Origin: Nitrospiraceae bacterium
GTDB taxonomy: Bacteria > Nitrospirota > Nitrospiria > Nitrospirales > Nitrospiraceae
DNA: 64,000 nucleotides
Direction of reading: 5' to 3'
Assembly: GCA_919902505.1 (NCBI GenBank)
Contig: CAKKRE010000022.1
Location: 1-64,000, forward strand
Within the stretch, counting starts at the first letter, position 1. Every line of letters starts with the position of its first letter. The translations under genes were made by a program, and so were the position numbers. The notes below the pieces were generated by a model. That model did no database searches. It saw only the letters and a program-made list of their open reading frames with translations, and was not told the origin of the DNA. Positions 1 to 9,952 of this stretch are shown here, in pieces.

Positions 1-488
1 TACAGGCCCACCACGTCCTCCAGTTTGTCCTGGAAGTGCGGATCCCGGCTGAGCTTAACGGTCCGCACGCGGTGGGGCTGCAGGCCATGGGCGGTCCAGA
101 CCCGCTGCACGAGCGCCGCATTCGTGTGCAGGTGCCGGGCCAAGGTACGGGTGGACCAGTGTGTGGCCGCCGGCGGGGGGACCTGCGTCGTGGTCTTCAG
201 AATGCGAGCGATGAGCGCTGGGCGAGGCTTGGGGGGCCGTCCGCCGCGGGGCGCATCCTGGGCGAGCCCGAGGAGGCGGTGGGTGACGACGCGGGGCCGC
301 CAGAGGCCCACCGTTTGCCGACTCGTGTGCAAGGCCGCGGCAATGTGCGTGTTGGTGTGGCCCTCGACCGCCAACAAGGCGATCTTGGCGCGGAGCACCA
401 GCCGCGCAGGCGTCCGTCGTCCGCGAGCCCACTGCGCCAATTGCTGACGTTCAGGAGCCGTTAGCTGAAGAGATGGGGCGATACGCAT
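1..488 (-). mobile_element. IS630-family transposase, N-terminal part, runs off the window edge
   Basis: Reverse-strand translation from ATG at 488 (MRIAPSLQLTAPERQQLAQWARGRRTPARLVLRAKIALLAVEGHTNTHIAAALHTSRQTVGLWRPR...) is IS630-like HTH/transposase; open to position 1. Confidence 0.75.
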
Positions 489-564
489 GGGCAGGTCCTC
501 CACTGGCGGAGGACTATACTCGCACGACAGAATAAGTAAAGCTATTTATGCAGCGCTACACTAG

Positions 565-1540
565 GAGCCTGTCCGACATTGGATGGAAGAGAGTCGTGTT
601 CTGCACCGCTAAGTCCGTTCGCGTTCGGCTGTGCCTCGAATGGCACGGAGCTCTCCCGCTATCGCTGTCCTCTCCGGTTCACCGTTCGGCCGCCTCTCAG
701 CGCCCGCAGCCCTTCGCCGGGGCGTCGCCGCCGATGCCGCAGGGCTCTCCAGAGCTTCAGAACATTATTGTGGGTGGTACAGATGAGCGCCCACTCCCCG
801 CGCACGTTCCGCAGGCCGCGCAGCAAGAACTGCCGATAGCCGCGGCCCTGCTTGATCTGTCCGAACACCGGCTCCACAATCGCCTTGCGCTGAGCGTACC
901 GCCGCCGCCCGCGCTTCGTTCGCCACGTGCGCCGCAGACAGTCCCGCCGGCGGCCGGTCCCGCGGCGCGGCCGCCACGACCTGGCCGTGGAGTTGCCGAT
1001 CGGGTGGGATGAGCGGCTCACACCCCAGGGCGGCAAGGGCCTCGACGGTCGCCTCGCTGAAATAGCCTGCGTCCAAGCTCGCGATCCGTGGGACCTGTTC
1101 CGTATTGACTAACACCTGCGTCAGGAGCGGCTGGGCTTGCTGCTTGTCATTGGGGTCATCGGTGACCTCGGCCGCAACAATGATCTGGGCGGTGGCATCC
1201 ACGGCGGCCTGACCGTTGTATCCCTGCACGAAGCTCCCCTTCGCGCTGGGGGCCGGCATGATCCGGCTCTCCGGATCGGTGAAGTTCCGTTGGGCTTCGG
1301 GTGGGGCACCGAGCTGGGGGGCTGCGGCGGCCGACCCCGGCGAGGCCGCTCCGTCTCATGGGCCTCGCGGGCGGCCTGCTGCCCCGCCGCCTCCGCCTGG
1401 GCCTCTTGCTCCAAGACGGTCTTGGCCGCCCGAATCGTCTGGAGCCGCTGCGCGCGGCGCGCCAGCTCGGCCGGCAGCTCATCACCGCGCCGATCGACCC
1501 CATACGTAGCGTCATTTGATAGGCAATGTCGGACAGGCTG
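565..1540 (-). mobile_element. Degenerate IS (IS1182/IS5-like) with terminal inverted repeats and CTAG target duplication
   Basis: Ends AGCCTGTCCGACATTG / CAATGTCGGACAGGCT are perfect inverted repeats (566-581, 1524-1539); CTAG flanks both sides (561-564, 1541-1544); transposase fragments in between. Confidence 0.8.
659..1515 (-). pseudogene. Frameshifted IS1182-like transposase
   Basis: Fragments in different reverse frames: ...SFVQGYNGQAAVDATAQIIVAAEVTDDPNDKQQAQPLLTQ... (765..1259) and ...YAQRKAIVEPVFGQIKQGRGYRQFLLRGLRNVRGEWALICTTHN... (659..1036). Confidence 0.8.
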
Positions 1541-1732
1541 CTAGCCGGACTTTATACCGATCTCCCCCTCGCCAGGACCGAGGCGATTCAAGCCGATAGC
1601 AGACAATAGTTCAGTAAGCTACAGCCGTTCTGTGGGGCTGTCTGCGCGCGCGTGTCATTCCAGGCAAGAGACTGGAACCATAGGTAGGTGACACCTCGGA
1701 GGGGCTGGGCAGGGAATGAATCGGCAATTTCC

Positions 1733-3064
1733 TTATGAGCCTCGGTAGGTGGCTGGGTAGTATGGTCTAAGCGGGATTCCGGTCGGGCAGGCCTGCGTCT
1801 GTGCCCCACGGCGTTTCGCCAAGCAGAGCAGTCCCCACAAGCATAAGGCGCCAAAAACATAATGGGAAAGAAAGAGTTTTCCCAGGGTGCTGCCGGACGA
1901 TGGATTGAGAAACAGCACAGGCAGGGAAGTCGACAGCATGCACGCTACCATGCCGAGGGACCAGGTCCCGGACTGTTGAACAGGAAGTCGTCCGCCTATG
2001 TAGAGGGAGAACGGGATCAACAGAAACAGATAGTAGTGGGTCCATGAAATCGGACTGATGATGAGGGCAAGACACAACACAACGGAGAACTCCAAATAGA
2101 GCATGTCTTTTGAGCCGCCCCTCGAAGCTCCTGCACCCAGCATAATTCCAGACATTGTGAGTAACCCAGCGACCATCCCGGTTCGCACCAATCTCAAGGT
2201 CTCGTCCACAGCAATCGGCGTCCAGTCATAGAGTAGAGCATCGGCCTGCAACCGGAGCAAGAATCCATCGATCGACTGAACATTGAACGCCGCCAACGAC
2301 TTGCTGGAAAACGGGAGAACGGACTCTCGATACCACGTGACATGGCTCTCCCATCCAGCCCATAAGAAGGACGTTCCCACAAGGGCGAACAACGCAATCC
2401 CCAGCCCGGCGACGACTCGCCAGCGTCCCTTCAGTAGAAAATAGACGCCCAGAAGCCCCAACGGTAATTTTATGAGTGCGGCGCAAGCCACCAGCACACC
2501 GGCCCATACGTCTTCGTCCCGCTCAATGCACACGAGTGCCAGCACGAGGAGGAGTAGGACCACGTGTGTGAGATTGCCTTCACGAAAACTATAGAAAAGC
2601 GGGCCATTGGTCACGAACAACGCGGCAATTGCCCATCGTCTCCAGCCTGTGGCTGCCGTGAGCACCATGAGGTAATACAGGCTTGCTGCAATACAACCCA
2701 GAGAGAGCAGCGCGAACGCCATCTGCGCCCGCTCCAGACCGAGGCGCGAAAGAGGGGCGAATAGGAAGGCAATGACGGGGATATTTACAAATCCGCACAC
2801 AGCCGATTCATCGCAACCGGCGACGCGGTCATACAGCCGCGGCACATCCTGGACAATGGCCTGTCCTGCTGGGTAATAGGCCTGAGAATAATCGCTGAAC
2901 AACTCCGGCGGGTCGGACACTCGCCACATAAAAATCATGAACCCGAACAAGACCATGACGTAGAGGGACGACAAGGTTGCCGATCGTAGACGCCCCTGCG
3001 CTTGCAGCGCGAGACAACTGCCCACGATGCCCACGCCGCACAAAAACGCCATGTAGGTCGACAT
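1733..3064 (-). CDS. Multi-TM membrane protein, GT87/DUF2029-like mannosyltransferase family
   Basis: ORF 1733..3199; probable start MSTYMAFLCGVG at 3064; many hydrophobic segments, similar layout to neighbour 3078..4517. Confidence 0.65.
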   Translation of the reverse strand: MSTYMAFLCGVGIVGSCLALQAQGRLRSATLSSLYVMVLFGFMIFMWRVSDPPELFSDYSQAYYPAGQAIVQDVPRLYDRVAGCDESAVCGFVNIPVIAFLFAPLSRLGLERAQMAFALLSLGCIAASLYYLMVLTAATGWRRWAIAALFVTNGPLFYSFREGNLTHVVLLLLVLALVCIERDEDVWAGVLVACAALIKLPLGLLGVYFLLKGRWRVVAGLGIALFALVGTSFLWAGWESHVTWYRESVLPFSSKSLAAFNVQSIDGFLLRLQADALLYDWTPIAVDETLRLVRTGMVAGLLTMSGIMLGAGASRGGSKDMLYLEFSVVLCLALIISPISWTHYYLFLLIPFSLYIGGRLPVQQSGTWSLGMVACMLSTSLPVLFLNPSSGSTLGKLFLSHYVFGALCLWGLLCLAKRRGAQTQACPTGIPLRPYYPATYRGS

Positions 3065-3077
3065 GATTTCTGTTTCG

Positions 3078-4517
3078 TTATCCGTTTGCGGCTGGACGCT
3101 CACGTTGAGGCGTCGTCTCGCTGTGGTGTGCTGAGCCGTGTCGCGAGGGCACGGCGTGCACGGCGCAAAGATTCGTTTGTGCAGGTTCTGCCGGTACATC
3201 TTCAGCGTGTGTCGATTGAATCAGATCAATGAACGTATGCGCGCAGAGCGCAATGACCGTGGCCTTCAGAATCTGTGAGGCCAGCTCCAAATGAAGATTG
3301 AGATCCCAATCAGACAGGGGTTCCGGATGCCCGTGCGTAAAGATGATGGTTGGGAGGATCGCCCCGGCACAAGCGATGCCTTGTCCCATACGGCTTGCCT
3401 GCTCCGACAAGACAACGGCCGCCAGCGGCATCACGAGGATGGCAGCTCCATAAGGATGGCTATGGTAGAGAATTATGATGGTCGCCAAGAGCGTCAGCAG
3501 CATCTTGGCCGGAAAGTCCTCGGCCGACGGATTCCAGGGGCCTCGCCAGACCCAGCCGACGCAAAGCGCTGTGGCGATGCCAAGACAAACCGTCAGAATG
3601 ATGCCGCTCCGCCAATAGATCGATGGGTACCAGTCCAAGACGATCGACCGCCAATTCAACATCACGATCGGCGAATCGCCACGGAATTGCACCATGTCAC
3701 TGAAGGCCTGAGGGTAAGCCAGGAGGGTCTGCATACCCCCGACCCAGAGTGAGCCGAACAGAAGGACCGAACCGGTCAGCGCGACACCCAGCACCGCCTT
3801 CCATCGGCCCTTCCATAGTAAGAGCAATCCGAGCAGGAGGCCGTAATGGGGTTTTACCAGGAGGCATCCAAGCCAGACTCCCGCGCGAAAATCATGGTCG
3901 GCACGAAGGGCCAGATAACACTCCGTCACCACCCACGCGAGAAGAATCTGGATTTGACCCACGTGCAGATTGAGCACGACCGGATACGACCCCAGGAACA
4001 GCAGCATGACGGTGGGTTTATCGGACCCCGGGCAATGCAATGCGACACGCCAACCGATCCACAATGCGAGAAGCGTGTTGGCGCAAGCCCACACAAACAC
4101 ACTCGTCGAAGGGGCTATCCATGTAAGCGGCTGCATGGCCCATGCAAAGATGGGGGGATAGGGCACGTGTGAGGCCCAGTTCCCAGGGGCTGCAGGATCG
4201 TAGTGGGGATCGTGGGCGTATAGGTCTAAGAGGTGTCGATACGCAAGGTTAGTCACGGACTTGTCGTAAATCTTGCTGGGGTCGTCGCCTCCCATCACTG
4301 TCGCCTGAGCGAGGTACAGGCCATAGTCCATCCCGATGCTGATAAACAGTCCGGTTGCTTCATAGACGCGCCACATAAACAAGATCGTGCCGATCACCAA
4401 GGCGAGGGCTAACCCGCGCCCGATCCACAGGCGAACAGTCGTCGAGTTGGGAGGGGCTGACGGCAGCAAGAACCGCGCTCTCTCCTGGCCCGCTTCGATG
4501 GGCAAACTCTCTTGCAT
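3078..4517 (-). CDS. Multi-TM membrane protein, GT87/DUF2029-like
   Basis: Long ORF; probable start MQESLPIEAGQERARF at 4517; GWRVALHCPG...LLLGLLLLWKGRWKAVLG resembles GT87 proteins. Confidence 0.65.
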   Translation of the reverse strand: MQESLPIEAGQERARFLLPSAPPNSTTVRLWIGRGLALALVIGTILFMWRVYEATGLFISIGMDYGLYLAQATVMGGDDPSKIYDKSVTNLAYRHLLDLYAHDPHYDPAAPGNWASHVPYPPIFAWAMQPLTWIAPSTSVFVWACANTLLALWIGWRVALHCPGSDKPTVMLLFLGSYPVVLNLHVGQIQILLAWVVTECYLALRADHDFRAGVWLGCLLVKPHYGLLLGLLLLWKGRWKAVLGVALTGSVLLFGSLWVGGMQTLLAYPQAFSDMVQFRGDSPIVMLNWRSIVLDWYPSIYWRSGIILTVCLGIATALCVGWVWRGPWNPSAEDFPAKMLLTLLATIIILYHSHPYGAAILVMPLAAVVLSEQASRMGQGIACAGAILPTIIFTHGHPEPLSDWDLNLHLELASQILKATVIALCAHTFIDLIQSTHAEDVPAEPAQTNLCAVHAVPSRHGSAHHSETTPQRERPAANG

Positions 4518-4584
4518 CTCTTCTACGTCCCTGTTGTAGTTCGAAGGATTTATTTTCCGTGCAGATCCAACGGTACCCTTAAGT

Positions 4585-5424
4585 CTAGCATTGGATAGAG
4601 TGCCGTCCAGTGAGACCCATGTGGACACCCTCGATCCGTATTCGCGTGTTCCGGCCGTATTCCGAGGGAATCCAGGATCGGGATAGGGACAGGCTGTATT
4701 GCCGTCTTCCCAGGGAGCCTCTCTCTTCTCGCATGCCAGTGGGACAGAACGGGTACGAGTGCTCACAAGTTGCCAATTGAGAGATCGGACGATTGGGCTG
4801 CGCACTAAAGCGGGGAGACTTTCGAGGCATGGATCCCTTGGTTATCCGTTCGGCCCGCACCACGTAGCGCAGCGGCCCACCGGCTTGGATGGCATCGAAG
4901 GGAAAGCAGGTCACCAGCACCAGATCCTCTGTGTCTTGCCCTGTCGGAATGAGCTCCCGCCGTGAATCCATGACCCGCTGTTCGATCACTCGATAGTGGA
5001 GGGTGGTTCCGTCGCGTCCCGTCAGGGCGAGGTGATCGCCCAATTTCACATCTTTCAAGAAACGAAAATGCGTGTCCCGGTGACCGGTCAGCATCACCGT
5101 GCCTTCCTGCCCGGGCAGGGCGCTGGACGTGACATGGCCAGGACCGAATGCCAGGGTCCGGCCGTAGGCGCCGGCGAGGACGATCAGGTCTACCGACGGG
5201 TGCTGCATGCGAAGCCGCGCAACCGGCCAGGTATCGGCCCAGGGCCAGGGTTTCGGCATCGCCTCTCCCGCCAGGGCGCGGCACCAGGCCCGCTGCAGGA
5301 GGAACTGCGCGAGCCTGGCCTTTGCATACATCCACGATCCTTCCCCGACCTGCCAGCAGCCGATAGCGAGAAGTCCCGCCATCAGCATTGTCAGCAGGCG
5401 GGAGCCCGGTCTGGTTCGACTCAT
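4585..5424 (-). CDS. Sortase, proteobacterial-type (class GN), with atypical C-terminal extension
   Basis: TGHRDTHF (His), LVLVTCFPF (Cys), LRYVVRAERI (Arg) sortase signature; ATG overlaps the TGA of the upstream gene (ATGA). Confidence 0.88.
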   Translation of the reverse strand: MSRTRPGSRLLTMLMAGLLAIGCWQVGEGSWMYAKARLAQFLLQRAWCRALAGEAMPKPWPWADTWPVARLRMQHPSVDLIVLAGAYGRTLAFGPGHVTSSALPGQEGTVMLTGHRDTHFRFLKDVKLGDHLALTGRDGTTLHYRVIEQRVMDSRRELIPTGQDTEDLVLVTCFPFDAIQAGGPLRYVVRAERITKGSMPRKSPRFSAQPNRPISQLATCEHSYPFCPTGMREERGSLGRRQYSLSLSRSWIPSEYGRNTRIRIEGVHMGLTGRHSIQC

Positions 5425-7559
5425 GCGACCGCTCGGCGGAATTGCCACAGCAAGCAGGCCAACAGGAGCGCTGCTGTCCCGAGTAGAATCTGCAGTTGTA
5501 CGCCGCTCGCAGTCCTCGGGAGGCTTGCGAGGGCGGTGAGGTTCTGCGCACGCGCCAGGGTAGTCGTCTGGTCGCGGTCAGCCTCCAGGGAGTCCGTCGG
5601 TCTGGACGGGGTCATATCGACAGCGACCAGACTGGTGTATTGGCTGACCAGGTGGTGGGTAAGGGCGACGTCCAGCACGGCCTTTCGGATCGCCTCTTGA
5701 GCGCCGCCCTTGTAAGCTTCATCCATGAGCGCCGAGATCTTTTGTCGGGCCCAGTAGATCGAGAGCCCTCCATGAGCGGTGGCATCGTTGAACGAGACCG
5801 GGAGCGACCAGGGGGTGGTTCCTACTTGTCCATGCAGGACGGCCTGAGGAGGCAGCGAATCGGCTTTCAGTGCGAGCAGGATGGGTTCGCCTTCGTAGAG
5901 GTCGGTGATGGTTGCCGGGAACTGTTCGAGCCCCGACCATCCGGCTGCATCGATGGTGATGTTATTGAGCACCGGATGCTCAAGTTTTCTGAACAGGCCA
6001 TCCAGCTTGTCCTTCACCTCGTTCACGTTGCCGATGTAGGTGAAGGTGCCGCGGCCTGATTCAGCGGCCTTCCGCATCAAATGACTGTTGGGCGTGGAGC
6101 CGATCCCGATGGTGAAGAGGCGTCTGCTGCCCACGCGCTGATGCAGCAGTTCGAACAGTTCCTCTTCATTGCCGACCTGTCCGTCGGTGATGAGAATGAT
6201 CTGCTGGAGCCGCGCGCTGTCCTGCGGGCTCTTGAGGGCCTGTCTCAAGGCCGGAAGTATTTCCGTTCCCCCATCGGCGGTGACGTGTTCGGTGTACCGG
6301 ATGGCTTGTTGCATCGATTTGATCGTCACGGGTTGCGGTATGGGGAACAGCGACCTGACCGTATGATTGAATTGAATGATGTTGAAACGATCCTGTGTGC
6401 TCAGCCGTGAGAGGGCGGCCGCTAATGACCCCTTGGCCTGTTCGATCGACGTGCCGGCCATGGACCCCGATCGGTCGATGATGAAGGTGATGTCCCGCGG
6501 AACCCGCGCCGCCTTCTCATTGTGCTGTGTCGGAGGAACGAGCATCAGCATGGCATAGCTTGCGCCGTCTTTCTGTTCGGTAAAGACGGTGGCCATCGGC
6601 TCGGTGCGTGGCGCCGGATGCCAGATGAGCTGAAAATCCCGATCGGCCGGTACTGCATCTTCCCGGAGACTGATCTGGTATCCACCGTCCTGATCCTGAA
6701 GGCTGATGATCGGGTGAAACGGCGACTCCACCTTGGCAAGAGGAAAGCCCGGGTTGAGTGTGAGCGACAGGCTCAAGGGGTTGATCGCGCCGTCCTCGGG
6801 TTCGTGTATGGGCGGCGTAACCCGTGAGGCATCGGGGACACGATCAGTGTCCGGACTGGTGCCCGCGCCCTGTGGACCCTGTCCTTCGACGATCACCGGC
6901 ACGCCGGGGATGTACCGCGGCCCGACGGCCATGGGGAAGCGGAGTTGAAACTGCTCATTCTCGTAGCGAACCGTGTCCTGATATTCGAGTTCGATCGTCA
7001 CATGTTCACCGGGCCCGATGTTTGCCACTGAAGTGGTAAAGAGATTCGGGCGTTCCTGTTCGACCAGGCTGGTCCGTTTCCCTTCCCGCTTGGCCTGGTC
7101 GTAGACTTGTTTCGCTTCCGTCCGTTCCTTGATCTGGCCCTCGATGATGCGCTCACCGATTCGCATGCGGAGATGATCCACCGCAGCCGTCTCGGGCAGC
7201 GGGAACACGTAGACGCCTTCCAGCCAGTCGCCTTTCTTCCTGCTCGGATTGGTGAACTCCTGCCGGACCGTTGCGCGAGCAATCGTCCCGGTGATCGCGA
7301 TCTGCACGTCAGTCTTGAGAATGGGTGCCGGTGTATAGCGTCCGGCTTGGTCGGTCCTGAACATCAACGTGCCTTCCGTCACCTCGTTGATGCCCATGGT
7401 GGAAACGATGCCGGTATTGAGGGATTCGCCCGGTTCGGCGCAGGAGGTGGCTGGAAGGGGAGCGCCAAGTCCCAATGACAGAAAGAACGCACAGAGCGTG
7501 AGGCGGGCTGCAGAGGTTTTCGCGCGCTGTCGCATAAGCCAGAAGCGGTCATTCAACAT
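5421..7559 (-). CDS. VIT + VWA domain protein, sortase target (marine proteobacterial sortase target type)
   Basis: VIT N-terminus, VWA MIDAS FIIDRSGSMAG, C-terminal LPRTA + TM + FRR sorting-like signal; adjacent to sortase. Confidence 0.88.
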   Translation of the reverse strand: MLNDRFWLMRQRAKTSAARLTLCAFFLSLGLGAPLPATSCAEPGESLNTGIVSTMGINEVTEGTLMFRTDQAGRYTPAPILKTDVQIAITGTIARATVRQEFTNPSRKKGDWLEGVYVFPLPETAAVDHLRMRIGERIIEGQIKERTEAKQVYDQAKREGKRTSLVEQERPNLFTTSVANIGPGEHVTIELEYQDTVRYENEQFQLRFPMAVGPRYIPGVPVIVEGQGPQGAGTSPDTDRVPDASRVTPPIHEPEDGAINPLSLSLTLNPGFPLAKVESPFHPIISLQDQDGGYQISLREDAVPADRDFQLIWHPAPRTEPMATVFTEQKDGASYAMLMLVPPTQHNEKAARVPRDITFIIDRSGSMAGTSIEQAKGSLAAALSRLSTQDRFNIIQFNHTVRSLFPIPQPVTIKSMQQAIRYTEHVTADGGTEILPALRQALKSPQDSARLQQIILITDGQVGNEEELFELLHQRVGSRRLFTIGIGSTPNSHLMRKAAESGRGTFTYIGNVNEVKDKLDGLFRKLEHPVLNNITIDAAGWSGLEQFPATITDLYEGEPILLALKADSLPPQAVLHGQVGTTPWSLPVSFNDATAHGGLSIYWARQKISALMDEAYKGGAQEAIRKAVLDVALTHHLVSQYTSLVAVDMTPSRPTDSLEADRDQTTTLARAQNLTALASLPRTASGVQLQILLGTAALLLACLLWQFRRAVA

Positions 7560-7653
7560 GGGAGCCTCGTTTCATGAGATTCGTGGATGATGTGCGACGG
7601 GCGTCCCCGGGAAGGGCGGGCTGTCGTACCCGGGGACGGTATCCGGCAGTCGG

Positions 7654-8466
7654 TTAGTTGCCGTCAGTCGGTTCAGTCGCGCGTTCTGCCGGTTCGGAGG
7701 GCGTGAGTGGAAGGCCTTCGCTATTCGCTCCGCTCTCCCCGGTTTCAATTGAGGGATCGACACTGTTGGAGAACGGATCGGTCACTGGTTCAACGGCGAT
7801 CATAGGCACGACCATGTGTTCCTGGCCGATCTTGCGCATCTCCACGTGAACCCGTCGGTTCATCCGGCGGCAGACGTCGCTGTGGTCGATGCACAGGGCG
7901 CCCTCTTCACCCAGGCTCACGGTGCGGATCGACGACTCCGGCACACCCAGTACGATCAAGTGTTGTTTGACCGTCTCGGCGCGCTTCAGGCCCAGGATCT
8001 TATTGAAGCTTCTCGACCCCTGTTGATCGGTGTAGCCTTGGAGGAGGATCCCCCAGTCCCGCTCGCTCTTGAGGAATTCCGCGTGGCGCTGCAAGGTGGC
8101 CTTGCCGTCATCGGTCAATCCCTTGCGGCCGATTTCAAAGTGAATATCGTCGTGCAGGATGTCGGTACTTCGGGTCGCCAACGGGGTTCCGTCCACATAC
8201 GTCGTGGGAATCGAGGCTGGAACCGGCGCGTGTTCGGTCGGATCTTTCAGGACTTGCGCCACCTGGGTATTATTCAGGGCTTCTGCCGAGGGGTTGCTAT
8301 GGGCTGCCTCGTCGGCCTGGGAGTAGTACCAGAATGCGGACACGACGACGGCGAGGAAGAACACCAGGCCGCTCATGATATAGACATCCTTCATCTCCCG
8401 GTCCGGTCCGATGATGGTGGGAGTGACTGGTCCTGCGGTAATGCTGGCTGTGGGTGCTTTTTGCAT
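7654..8466 (-). CDS. OmpA-family protein, probable sortase-system associated (PdsO-like)
   Basis: C-terminal OmpA domain (ILLQGYTDQQGSRSFNKILGLKRAETVKQHLIVLGV...RRMNRRVHVEM), N-terminal TM; same strand just upstream of the sortase target. Confidence 0.75.
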   Translation of the reverse strand: MQKAPTASITAGPVTPTIIGPDREMKDVYIMSGLVFFLAVVVSAFWYYSQADEAAHSNPSAEALNNTQVAQVLKDPTEHAPVPASIPTTYVDGTPLATRSTDILHDDIHFEIGRKGLTDDGKATLQRHAEFLKSERDWGILLQGYTDQQGSRSFNKILGLKRAETVKQHLIVLGVPESSIRTVSLGEEGALCIDHSDVCRRMNRRVHVEMRKIGQEHMVVPMIAVEPVTDPFSNSVDPSIETGESGANSEGLPLTPSEPAERATEPTDGN

Positions 8467-9046
8467 GATCGCCTGCTCCTTGTGTTGTGGGCCGGGATGA
8501 TCCCGGTCCCCGGGTTGCTGATTGATGAATAGGCTGCCTGTTCCCGCGGGCCCGGCTCGTCGATGCTCACCTCCTTCCTGCCGGGCTGCCCGCCGTTGGC
8601 CGGTGCATAGAGCAAGGCGGAGGCCAGGCGAAACAACGGGCCTGACGATCAAAAATCGATGGACGAACAAGGACTTCGCGAAATTGTGTTGATGCGAGGA
8701 CTCAGCAGCTCATGCGGGGATCAGCGGGGGGTGCGGGGATGGCCCCGCATCAGGAAGTCTGGTAGATGAGGCGGAACGGGCAGACAGCCTATTACGAGCA
8801 GGTCGCGCAACGCGCGATCCCGGAAGAACCTCGTGGGACGCGCGCAGTTGGCGACCACGCGAGCGGCCTCCTATGAGGGAGCTGGTCTTTGCCTGAGTGA
8901 AGAGCATGTTGCGCGTGGAACGAGCATCCTCCCAATCCTGAATAGAGAGGCCAACCGGGTAGGTTGTTACCTTCCTCCATGATATGAGGCTGGACGCCGA
9001 TACCTGGTGAGTTGACATGTGTTACCGCTCACGGTAACGTTCACGG

Positions 9047-9241
9047 GTGGGGAAGATTCGGCGAGGCGGCTATATCTTTGTGACCTGGAAAGGAGACCAT
9101 TTCCCTCGACATGTGCACGTATACCGCGATGGGAGATTGATTCTTGGGTGGGACTTGGATAACCACAAACCAATGGCTGGTCGGGCAACGCGACGAATTT
9201 GCACCTTGATCGAGGAATTGGAAATTGAGGGGGTCTTATGA
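9047..9241 (+). CDS. DUF4160-like small protein (putative toxin-like partner)
   Basis: GTG start; RRGGYIFVTWKGDHFPRHVHVYRDGRLILGWDLDNHKPM; 4-bp ATGA overlap with next ORF. Confidence 0.6.
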   Translation: MGKIRRGGYIFVTWKGDHFPRHVHVYRDGRLILGWDLDNHKPMAGRATRRICTLIEELEIEGVL

Positions 9242-9720
9242 AGATTCATTCAGTGACGCATAACAATCGCAAGAAAGTGTTTCAAATAAAATCTTCGAAG
9301 AAAACGTTTCAGCTGCCGTACTCAAAGGTCGATCCTCAACCAAGCGTTTCCGATCCGGTAGCTCGACTCTTTGTCGATAGGGAGTTAAGCCGTGAAGGGT
9401 TTACCTATGTCCTGGCATCCGGCAAAGAAGGAACGGTTCACAGTGAGCAGGTCTTGGAGTACAACCAGGATCCGCACTATTTACGGGATGCGCTTCTGTA
9501 CAAGCTCACGATTGAGGCGCAGAAACGAGTTACGGCCAGTCCTCTCTCCAAACGTGAGCTGATCCGACGACTGGGAACATCCGCCACGCAGTTCTATCGT
9601 TTGCTTGACCAAACAAATTACCGCAAGTCCATCGATCAACTCTTGTCCCTGCTGCACGTCCTGGATTGCGATGTGGATCTCCTGGTACGAACCAAGGCCA
9701 CGACAGGAAGAGCCGCCTGA
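9238..9720 (+). CDS. HTH/XRE-like putative antitoxin
   Basis: C-terminal HTH-like region LSKRELIRRLGTSATQFYRLLDQTNYRKSIDQLLSLLHVLDCDV; translationally coupled to the DUF4160-like ORF. Confidence 0.6.
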   Translation: MKIHSVTHNNRKKVFQIKSSKKTFQLPYSKVDPQPSVSDPVARLFVDRELSREGFTYVLASGKEGTVHSEQVLEYNQDPHYLRDALLYKLTIEAQKRVTASPLSKRELIRRLGTSATQFYRLLDQTNYRKSIDQLLSLLHVLDCDVDLLVRTKATTGRAA

Positions 9721-9952
9721 CCCGACGGGCGGCTTGATGGCCCCTGTGCTCGCTTGGCGTACGGTCCTACAGGGAGGAGAAGGGAGCATCGAACCATCCT
9801 TCGAAGACACGGCCGTCTCACTGTCTCGCCGGCCTGCGCAATGTGACGCTGGTTCTTGCTCGCGTCGCGCACCCACACAGTCAGGAGGGAGCAGGAGGCA
9901 ACCTGTGTGGTCTCCTTGCTCGCGCAACGCGCGGGCTCAGAAGGGGAGGTGG

